Assembly (NCBI GenBank): GCA_002352135.1 | Contig: DEHW01000246.1 | Span: 3,225-8,446 of the forward strand | DNA from: Lysobacterales bacterium UBA2790 | GTDB lineage: Bacteria; Pseudomonadota; Gammaproteobacteria; Xanthomonadales; Xanthomonadaceae | Length of the DNA stretch: 5,222 nucleotides | Direction of reading: 5' to 3' | Part shown: one piece after another, positions 1-5,222 of the stretch | Position numbering within the stretch: position 1 is the first letter of the stretch | Layout of the letters: each line of letters begins with the position of its first letter | Position numbers and translations under genes: made by a program | Notes under the pieces: model-generated | Databases searched by the model: none | Told to the model about the DNA's origin: nothing | The model's input: the letters and a program-made list of their open reading frames with translations, nothing else

Positions 1-579
1 GCGGGCTACGAACCCTGGTTGGGTGGCCGTGAGGTCCATCGCGTGCTGGATCTGTGTACGGGATCGGGTTGCATCGGCATTGCGACGGCGGTCTATCAAC
101 CGAACTGGCAGGTCGATCTGGTCGATCTCAGTGAAGAGGCGCTGGCACTGGCGAACGAGAACATCGAGCGATTCCAGGTCGGTGAGCGTGTCGAGGCCAT
201 CCAGTCGGATCTGTTTGCGGGTCTGCAGGGCCGACGCTATGACCTGATTGTCAGCAATCCGCCGTACGTCACTCACGATGAAATCGCCGCACTGCCGCAG
301 GAATATGCCTACGAACCGGAACTGGGTCTGCGTGCAGGCGATGATGGCCTCGATCTGGCCCTGCGTATCTTGCGCGACGCGCCGGACTACCTCAGCGACA
401 ACGGATTGCTGATCTGCGAAGTCGGCGAATCCGAGCGTGCGTTGGTGCAGTTGCTGCCCGAAGTGCCGTTTGCCTGGGTAGAGTTCAAGGTCGGACAAAT
501 GGGCATATTTGTCGTCGAACGCGGTGATCTTGTGGCCCACGCCGCTACGATCAAGGCGCTGGCGGACGCGCGTGATTGA
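1..579 (+). CDS. prmB: 50S ribosomal protein L3 N5-glutamine methyltransferase PrmB, 5'-truncated by window edge
   Basis: PrmB uses S-adenosylmethionine to methylate the amide of a conserved glutamine in ribosomal protein L3, in the cytoplasm, during ribosome assembly. The window begins inside the gene; 192 codons remain, and the family is usually about 300 residues, so the N-terminal third is missing. Counting from base 1 in frame 1, the SAM-binding motif DLCTGSG is at codons 17-23, the acidic end of the second strand (VDLVDLS) follows, and the catalytic SNPPYV is at codons 85-90, typical of glutamine and adenine N-methyltransferases. The stretch around EYAYEPELGLRAGDDGLDL (codons 101-119) is characteristic of PrmB. 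The close relative PrmC (release-factor methyltransferase) shares NPPY but normally sits beside prfA; here the next gene is aroC, as for prmB in enterics. No internal start is proposed because the frame is open to base 1. Confidence 0.93.
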   Translation, partial: AGYEPWLGGREVHRVLDLCTGSGCIGIATAVYQPNWQVDLVDLSEEALALANENIERFQVGERVEAIQSDLFAGLQGRRYDLIVSNPPYVTHDEIAALPQEYAYEPELGLRAGDDGLDLALRILRDAPDYLSDNGLLICEVGESERALVQLLPEVPFAWVEFKVGQMGIFVVERGDLVAHAATIKALADARD

Positions 580-616
580 GCGCGCACCGCCATTCCTCTG
601 ACTTCGGCGAACGCGC

Positions 617-1705
617 ATGTCTGACAACACCTTCGGCACCCTGTTGCGCGTCACCACCTTTGGTGAAAGCCATGGCCCAGCCATTGGTGGTGTGATCGAC
701 GGCCTGCCGCCTGGTATCGAGATCGAGCCGGAGGACTTCCGGCAGGACATCGAACGTCGCGCCACCGGGCGCAGCAGGCACACCTCGCAACGCCGCGAAG
801 CAGACGAGGTGGAAATTCTCTCCGGTGTCTTCGAGGGCAAGACCACGGGCACGCCGCTGGCCTTGCTGATTCGCAATACCGACGCGCGCAGCAAGGATTA
901 CGGCAATCTCGCCGAGGTGTTTCGTCCGGCGCATGCGGACTACACCTATTGGCACAAGTACGGAATCCGTGATCATCGCGGTGGCGGACGATCGTCGGCG
1001 CGCGAAACCACGGTGCGCGTCGCCGCGGGCGTGATCGCCAAAAAATGGCTGGCGGCGCGCTACGGCATTCGCGTGCGCGGCTATCTGTCGCAGCTCGGAC
1101 CGCATTTTCCGCAGCAGTTCAATTGGGACGTGGTCGAAGACAATCCTTTCTTCTGGCCGGATGCCAGTATGCTGGATGTGCTGGAAGGCTATATGGACGC
1201 CCTGCGCAAAGCCGGTGACTCGGTCGGCGCCAAGGTGACCGTGGTGGCGGAAGGTGTGCCAGTCGGTTGGGGCGCGCCCTTGTATGGCAAGCTCGATGCC
1301 GAGTTGGCTGCCGCCATGATGAGTATCAACGCGGTCAAGGGTGTGGAGATCGGTGACGGCATGGCGGTGGCGGGGCAGTTGGGCACCGAGCACCGCGATG
1401 AAATCAGCCCGAACGGGTTTCTCAGCAATCACTCCGGCGGAATCTTGGGTGGTATCAGCAGTGGTCAGGACGTGATTTGCTCGCTCGCCCTCAAGCCCAC
1501 ATCCAGCCTGCGCCTGCCCGGTCGGAGCATCGACAAATCCGGTGCGGAAGCGGAAGTGGTGACGCACGGACGACACGATCCCTGCGTCGGTATTCGTGCC
1601 ACGCCGATCGCCGAAGCGATGATGGCGCTGGTCTTGATGGATCAGGCCCTGCGCCACCGCGCACAATGCGGTGACGTGCAGGTCACGACGCCAGCGGTGG
1701 GCTGA
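617..1705 (+). CDS. aroC: Chorismate synthase
   Basis: AroC converts 5-enolpyruvylshikimate-3-phosphate to chorismate by loss of phosphate, with reduced FMN as cofactor. This is the last shikimate-pathway step, feeding aromatic amino acids, folate and quinones; the enzyme is a cytoplasmic homotetramer. The 362-residue product matches the usual bacterial length (about 361 in E. coli). Three family signatures are visible: [18 protein letters not shown] from residue 16, [10 protein letters not shown] at 122-131 and [18 protein letters not shown] from 318. The conserved active-site histidines fall at 19 and 106. The ATG at 617 is chosen because the protein then opens [20 protein letters not shown], the normal family N-terminus. 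Only a weak GGCGA-like ribosome-binding site precedes it. The 37-base gap after prmB, without an obvious promoter, suggests co-transcription. No flavin-reductase domain is fused, so it should be the monofunctional bacterial form. A long reverse-strand frame over this gene is a codon-bias shadow. Confidence 0.98.
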   Translation: MSDNTFGTLLRVTTFGESHGPAIGGVIDGLPPGIEIEPEDFRQDIERRATGRSRHTSQRREADEVEILSGVFEGKTTGTPLALLIRNTDARSKDYGNLAEVFRPAHADYTYWHKYGIRDHRGGGRSSARETTVRVAAGVIAKKWLAARYGIRVRGYLSQLGPHFPQQFNWDVVEDNPFFWPDASMLDVLEGYMDALRKAGDSVGAKVTVVAEGVPVGWGAPLYGKLDAELAAAMMSINAVKGVEIGDGMAVAGQLGTEHRDEISPNGFLSNHSGGILGGISSGQDVICSLALKPTSSLRLPGRSIDKSGAEAEVVTHGRHDPCVGIRATPIAEAMMALVLMDQALRHRAQCGDVQVTTPAVG

Positions 1706-1715
1706 CAACTTTTTT
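1682..1715 (+). terminator. Weak candidate intrinsic terminator at the aroC 3' end
   Basis: Six T residues (1710-1715) follow the aroC stop. Just before them, GTCA (1682-1685) can pair with TGAC (1703-1706), and CCA (1691-1693) with TGG (1698-1700) around a GCGG loop, leaving several bulges between. Position relative to the gene fits a rho-independent terminator, but the stem is imperfect and overlaps the last codons, so it may be chance. If real, it would separate prmB-aroC from asd. Confidence 0.25.
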
Positions 1716-1818
1716 GCATGCCGCGTCGTCGTGCGGCGCAGCAATCGTGCTTTGGAGTAGATTGCGCGTCCGCACACGGTCATCTGCGGACTGCCCGCTG
1801 TGTGTCCCCCGAACGTCT

Positions 1819-1823
1819 GGAAG
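1819..1823 (+). promoter_or_regulatory. Ribosome-binding site that decides the asd start
   Basis: GGAAG lies six bases before the ATG at 1830. The same frame can be read back to a GTG at 1800, but that would place this site inside the coding region and add ten residues (MCPPNVWKLN) ahead of the glycine-rich dinucleotide-binding motif, where the family has none. The ATG at 1830 is therefore the better start. Confidence 0.7.
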
Positions 1824-1829
1824 TTGAAC

Positions 1830-2849
1830 ATGAAGAAGCCCGTGACTGTAGCCATGGTCGGTGCCACCGGTGCCGTTGGTGAAACCCTGCTGGAGATCCT
1901 CGGTGAGCGTGAGTTCCCGATGAAGGACTTCATTCCGCTTGCCAGCGAGCGCTCGGCGGGCGATAGCGTCAGTTGTGCCGGGCGCGCCTACACCGTGCGC
2001 AATCTGGCGGATTTCGATTTCAAAGGCGTCGATATCGCGTTCTTTTCGGCGGGTGGCAGCGTCAGTCGCGATCATGCACCGCGCGCGGCAGCGGCTGGCG
2101 CGGTGGTCATCGACAACACATCGCACTTCCGCTACGACGAGGATGTCCCGCTGGTGGTGTCCGAGGTGAACCCGGAAGCGATCAGGAATCGCCCCCGTGG
2201 GATCATCGCCAACCCGAATTGCTCCACCATGCAGATGCTGGTTGCGTTGGCACCGATTCATCGTGCCGTTGGCATCACGCGCATCAATGTCGCGACTTAC
2301 CAGTCGGTGTCGGGTGCTGGGCGTTCGGCACTCGAAGAACTGGGCAAGCAGACGGCCGCGATGTTGGCATTCCAGTCGCCCGAGTGCGTGCGCTTCCCTG
2401 TGCAGATCGCCTTCAACCTGATTCCGCACATCGACGACTTCCTGGACAACGGTTACACCAAGGAAGAGATGAAGCTGGTCTGGGAAACCCGCAAGATCCT
2501 GGGTGACGATCGCATCGAGGTGAACCCGACCGCTGTCCGCGTGCCGGTGTTCTATGGGCATGCCGAAGCCGTACATATCGAAACCCGTGAAAAGCTGACG
2601 CTGGCTCATGCGCGCGAGTTGCTGTCGAATGCACCAGGCCTGCAGATCGTCGATGAGCGTCGGCCTGGAGGCTATCCCACGCCAGTGACCCATGCTGCGG
2701 GCAAGGACCCGGTGTCGGTCGGGCGCCTGCGCGAGGACATCTCGCATCCATTGGGCTTCAATTTCTGGATCGTCGCCGACAATATCCGTAAAGGGGCGGC
2801 GCTCAACGCCGTACAGATTGCCGAATTGCTGCTGGCGGAACAAAACTGA
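1830..2849 (+). CDS. asd: Aspartate-semialdehyde dehydrogenase
   Basis: Asd reduces L-aspartyl-4-phosphate to L-aspartate-4-semialdehyde with NADPH, the branch point to lysine, diaminopimelate (peptidoglycan), methionine and threonine; it acts in the cytoplasm, usually as a dimer. The 339-residue product belongs to the roughly 340-residue bacterial branch, shorter than the about 367-residue E. coli enzyme. Visible motifs are the NADP-binding GATGAVG at 11-17, DNTSHFR at 95-101 with a phosphate-binding arginine, the nucleophile Cys131 in NPNCST, Gln158 in TYQSVSGAG, and His244 in VPVFYGHAEAV. The C-terminal part, through FNFWIVADNIRKGAALNAVQIAELL, is normal and complete. Intact Cys, Gln and His argue for active Asd and against the related Usg proteins, which lie in similar gene neighbourhoods but lack the catalytic cysteine. 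It is 124 bases after aroC and 208 before fimV. I see no convincing promoter in the upstream gap. Confidence 0.97.
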   Translation: MKKPVTVAMVGATGAVGETLLEILGEREFPMKDFIPLASERSAGDSVSCAGRAYTVRNLADFDFKGVDIAFFSAGGSVSRDHAPRAAAAGAVVIDNTSHFRYDEDVPLVVSEVNPEAIRNRPRGIIANPNCSTMQMLVALAPIHRAVGITRINVATYQSVSGAGRSALEELGKQTAAMLAFQSPECVRFPVQIAFNLIPHIDDFLDNGYTKEEMKLVWETRKILGDDRIEVNPTAVRVPVFYGHAEAVHIETREKLTLAHARELLSNAPGLQIVDERRPGGYPTPVTHAAGKDPVSVGRLREDISHPLGFNFWIVADNIRKGAALNAVQIAELLLAEQN

Positions 2850-2867
2850 CGCCGCGTCGGTGGCGTT
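2848..2867 (+). other. Short hairpin overlapping the asd stop codon
   Basis: ACGCCGC (2849-2855) pairs with GTGGCGT (2860-2866) around a GTCG tetraloop, with one G-T wobble; a further G-T pair is possible at 2848/2867. It sits at the asd stop but has no T-run after it, so it is not a canonical intrinsic terminator. It could protect the mRNA 3' end or help rho-dependent termination, or be chance. Confidence 0.35.
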
Positions 2868-2934
2868 CATGATCGAAGATGTGACTTGTGCCGCGTTTTA
2901 ACGAGAAGATAGCGGCTGCAAATCTTTGTGACTG

Positions 2935-2963
2935 TTGGTAAAAAGCCCAAGCTGACTTATAGT
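2935..2963 (+). promoter_or_regulatory. Putative sigma70-type promoter for fimV
   Basis: A -35-like TTGGTA (2935-2940) is followed, after about 17 bases, by a -10-like TATAGT (2958-2963). The region is clearly more AT-rich than its surroundings and lies in the 208-base gap before fimV. Initiation near 2970 would give a leader of about 88 bases. This is a consensus match by eye, so positions may be off by a base or two. It implies that fimV can be transcribed independently of asd. Confidence 0.55.
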
Positions 2964-2974
2964 TAGCTCAGCGA

Positions 2975-3010
2975 TGTCATGTGGATTCTAGTTTGTGAGT
3001 CCATGTGGCG
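2975..3010 (+). other. Imperfect hairpin in the predicted fimV leader
   Basis: Bases 2975-2988 can pair with 2997-3010 around an 8-base loop (TAGTTTGT). The core is CATGTGGATTC against GAGTCCATGTG: eleven pairs, three of them G-U in RNA. Three outer pairs, two of them wobbles, extend it. It lies just after the expected transcription start and about 33 bases before the ribosome-binding site, so it does not mask that site directly. The stem is followed by GCTTTT, a poor T-tract, so attenuation is possible but weakly supported. Confidence 0.35.
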
Positions 3011-3042
3011 GCTTTTCGATCAAGCACGCATCCGTTCAGGAT

Positions 3043-3048
3043 GGGGGA
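3043..3048 (+). promoter_or_regulatory. Ribosome-binding site of fimV
   Basis: GGGGGA lies nine bases before the ATG at 3058, a purine-rich Shine-Dalgarno-like site. It supports 3058 over the upstream ATGs at 2979 and 3003, which are in another frame and lead to a short shadow peptide. Confidence 0.65.
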
Positions 3049-3057
3049 CAGTCTCAA

Positions 3058-5222
3058 ATGAGAAACGCGATTCGACTGCCGATGGCTTTGGCGCTGGCAC
3101 TGGGTGCATCGCCGGTATTTGCACTGGGTTTTGGTCAGGTCCAAGTCAAGTCAAACCTGAATCAGCCGCTGCTGGCGGAGATTCCGATTCTCAGCGCCAG
3201 CGCTGCCGAAGTCGCTGAGTTGTCCGTCAAGCTGGCCTCAGCGGATGCCTTCAAGCGCATCGGCTTGGAACGTCCGAATGCGGCCTTGTTGGATGACCTC
3301 GATTTCGAGGTTGTGACACTGTCCGACGGTAACGCAGTAGTCCGAATTCGCAGTTCTGGTCGGGTCAATGAGCCGTTCATTTCCTTGTTGCTTGAGGCAG
3401 AGTGGGCTCGCGGCAAACTTCTTCGCGAATACACCATGTTGCTGGATCCGCCCGTCATGGCGCGCGGCGCACCCGCGCAGGTTGTCCCGCTTGCCGACGT
3501 TCCTGCCGCGCCGGCTGAAGTGACAGAGACGCCGCTGGAGAGTCCGCCCCCCATTCGCACCGATACTGCCTCGCAAGGTTCTTATTCCGCGGCGCCAGCG
3601 CCCCGCTATGTGGCAGGCGAAAGCTATGGGCCGGTGGGTGACGGACAGGCGCTGTGGAACATCGCGCTGGAAACCCGACCGGATTCGGGTGTCAACGTCA
3701 ATCAGATGATGCTGGCCTTGTTGCGCGCCAATCCCGAAGCCTTCATCAATGGCAATATCAACCGGTTGCGTAAGGGTGCGGTGTTACGCATTCCGTCGCG
3801 CGAAGACATCGTGTCGGTCAGCGCCGCGCAGGCTGCCCTGCAGGTACGTGAACAAAGCGGAGAACCCCCCGCCAGTGCGGCAGGCACTGTGCAACCAGCA
3901 GATAGCGCCGTCTCGATCACCGCTGACTCGCCGCCGGTTGAGCGCGCGGATTCCCGGCTTGCACTGGTTCCACCGAGTGGCAGCAACGAGGCTGACAGTG
4001 CGCAGTCCGGCGCAAGCAATGCGGGTGGTGGGGCGGAGCTGCGCGCCGAGCTCAATCGTTCCAAGGAGCAAGTGGAAACCCTGGATCAGGAAAACGCCGA
4101 ACTGCGTTCGCGCGTGCAGGAGCTCGAGAAGATCCGCGAAGACAGTGAGCGACTGTTGAGCATGCGGGATAGTGAACTGCAGGCCTTGCAACAACGTTTG
4201 GCGGAAATTGAAGCTCAGCGCAATCAGGCGGCACAGTCGGCTGTGGTCGCCGAAGCGTCGACCAGTCCCGTCGTTGACCAGGCGACCGCCTCGACAGAGA
4301 CGACCCCTGCAGGCACGACTGAGGAACCAGCGGCGTCTCCGACGACCGACACCGCTGTCGACGCTCCGATGGATGGCGCTATCGCCGAGGCAAGTCCTGA
4401 CTCTGCCGCGGATGCTGATACAGCCGTGCAGCCTGTCGCTGAAACACCGACCCAGAGTGACGCGACGACCGAAGCGCCAGCGGCGTCTGTCCAGTCGGAT
4501 CCAGCGCCGCCCGAGCTGGCGAAGCCAGAGGTGCAGGCTTGGTACCAGAACTACACGGTGCTGGGCGGTGGCGCGGCGATCCTGCTCGCACTCATCGCGC
4601 TGATCGCGCGGCGCAAGCGCGGTGCTGTCGCGGCCGCCGCACCACGTCTGGATGTGAGTGCGCTTGGTCTACCTGGCGCGGATGAGGTCGCCGCCGGGTC
4701 GGTCGACGAGTCTTTGTCGGATCGTGAGAACGAACTGCTCCAGTCGTTGGCGGAGCAGCCCGACGACTTGACTCGTCATCTGGAGTTGGTTCGCTACTAC
4801 TTCGAAGAGCAGGATGCGCAGCACTTCGAAGGGGCTGCGGAAGCGATGTATGCACAGGTCTACGACTCGGAAGATCCGGCGTGGCAGGAAGCCCTGGAGA
4901 TGGGGCGTCAGTTGCTACCGGATCATCCTTTGTTCGTCGTCTATGGTGGCAATTCTCTGGTGTCGGCGTCGGAGTTGGACGACGTCTCGGAGTTGGGCGA
5001 CAGCAGCGAGGTCAAGACGGCGGAGATATCGTTCCCAGACGAACTAGTTGATGCTGTCGCGCCCGAGTCGAGCGCGCCTACGTTCGAGACGCCTTCGTTT
5101 GGGCAGGACGAAATTCTGGAAGCGTCCCTGCATTCGGATTTGTCCTTGGGTGATGACGCGACCCTGGATTCGCTGTCGCGCGGACTGGACTTCGATCAAG
5201 AGGCGCAGGAGTTTGGCGATCG
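3058..5222 (+). CDS. fimV: FimV/HubP-family polar organiser protein, 3'-truncated by window edge
   Basis: FimV/HubP proteins span the inner membrane, bind peptidoglycan, and organise cell-pole structures such as type IV pili, twitching motility and flagella. The frame is open from the ATG to the window end (721 codons). Residues 1-22 are a signal peptide ending VFA, after which LGFGQVQVKSNLNQPLLAEI is the FimV N-terminal hallmark; that region runs to about 135. A proline-rich linker leads to the FimV core with LysM-like features at about 184-250 (YGPVGDGQALWNIA, then QMMLALLRANPEAFINGNIN and LRKGAVLRIPS). A coiled coil spans about 326-390. A low-complexity Ala/Thr/Pro/Glu linker (about 396-490) contains the near-repeat TTEEPAAS (420-427) and TTEAPAAS (470-477). 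One membrane segment (about 499-517) ends in RRKR, placing the acidic remainder in the cytoplasm. Helical stretches at 557-630 resemble FimV's TPR-like cytoplasmic part. The conserved C-terminal FimV motif is not reached. Family lengths vary widely, so the missing length is unknown. Confidence 0.93.
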   Translation, partial: MRNAIRLPMALALALGASPVFALGFGQVQVKSNLNQPLLAEIPILSASAAEVAELSVKLASADAFKRIGLERPNAALLDDLDFEVVTLSDGNAVVRIRSSGRVNEPFISLLLEAEWARGKLLREYTMLLDPPVMARGAPAQVVPLADVPAAPAEVTETPLESPPPIRTDTASQGSYSAAPAPRYVAGESYGPVGDGQALWNIALETRPDSGVNVNQMMLALLRANPEAFINGNINRLRKGAVLRIPSREDIVSVSAAQAALQVREQSGEPPASAAGTVQPADSAVSITADSPPVERADSRLALVPPSGSNEADSAQSGASNAGGGAELRAELNRSKEQVETLDQENAELRSRVQELEKIREDSERLLSMRDSELQALQQRLAEIEAQRNQAAQSAVVAEASTSPVVDQATASTETTPAGTTEEPAASPTTDTAVDAPMDGAIAEASPDSAADADTAVQPVAETPTQSDATTEAPAASVQSDPAPPELAKPEVQAWYQNYTVLGGGAAILLALIALIARRKRGAVAAAAPRLDVSALGLPGADEVAAGSVDESLSDRENELLQSLAEQPDDLTRHLELVRYYFEEQDAQHFEGAAEAMYAQVYDSEDPAWQEALEMGRQLLPDHPLFVVYGGNSLVSASELDDVSELGDSSEVKTAEISFPDELVDAVAPESSAPTFETPSFGQDEILEASLHSDLSLGDDATLDSLSRGLDFDQEAQEFGD

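Noticed and set aside
111..128. Perfect tandem copy of the 9-mer GGTCGATCT in prmB
   Set aside because: It encodes VDLVDL, part of the conserved second strand of the methyltransferase fold, so protein constraint and codon choice explain it.
1716..1740. GCCGC...GCGGC inverted repeat in the aroC-asd gap
   Set aside because: Only a five-pair stem; the adjacent T-run lies on its 5' side, which is wrong for a + strand terminator, and it gives A residues on the other strand.
1758..1763. TAGATT as a possible -10 box for asd
   Set aside because: No acceptable -35 element lies 16-18 bases upstream, so I did not list it as a promoter.
551..1933. Long open frame of 460 codons on the - strand opposite aroC
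   Set aside because: It lies antisense to a clearly conserved gene in GC-rich DNA, where codon bias leaves long stop-free reverse frames. Its translation is Arg/His/Ala-rich, shows no recognisable domain, and runs across gene boundaries.
1683..2870. Long open frame of 395 codons on the - strand opposite asd
   Set aside because: Same shadow effect over a fully supported asd; no recognisable motif and no convincing reason for a separate gene.
2979..3218. Small + strand frame starting in the fimV leader
   Set aside because: It overlaps the fimV signal peptide and N-terminal region in another frame, has no good ribosome-binding site, and its composition is that of an out-of-frame reading.
4172..4603. 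Arginine-rich + strand frame of 143 codons inside fimV
   Set aside because: It is the out-of-frame reading of the Ala/Thr/Pro/Glu linker and coiled-coil codons; fimV is open throughout.

Overview
The window is an ordinary chromosomal housekeeping segment from a GC-rich bacterium (about 60% G+C by eye). All genes lie on the + strand. The order is prmB (3' end only), aroC, asd, fimV (5' part only). Protein motifs and gene order point to a gammaproteobacterium. The prmB-aroC pair is known from enterics, and asd next to fimV is known from Pseudomonas and the Xanthomonas group. Having both links together, with this GC content, best fits a Xanthomonadales-like lineage. That placement is inference and was not tested by a search.

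Bases 1-579 hold the catalytic part of PrmB, the ribosomal protein L3 glutamine methyltransferase. After a 37-base gap comes a complete aroC (617-1705, chorismate synthase, last step of the shikimate pathway). The short gap and weak ribosome-binding site suggest aroC is co-transcribed with prmB. A T-run just after the aroC stop, with an imperfect hairpin before it, is a weak terminator candidate. A 124-base gap leads to a complete asd (1830-2849, aspartate-semialdehyde dehydrogenase), which has its catalytic residues and so is not an inactive Usg-type paralogue.

The 208-base asd-fimV gap is the richest noncoding stretch. It holds a hairpin at the asd stop, a good sigma70-like promoter (about 2935-2963), a long imperfect hairpin in the predicted leader (2975-3010), and a strong ribosome-binding site. 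From 3058 to the window end runs an open frame of 721 codons. It encodes a FimV/HubP-family polar organiser with signal peptide, FimV N-terminal region, LysM-like FimV core, coiled coil, one membrane span and the start of an acidic cytoplasmic part. Its C-terminal end lies outside the window.

The genes share no single pathway: ribosome modification, aromatic and aspartate-family amino-acid synthesis, and cell-pole or type IV pilus assembly. I found no sign of a mobile element, RNA gene, CRISPR array or undescribed system. The points most worth checking are the structured fimV leader and the full architecture of this fimV.
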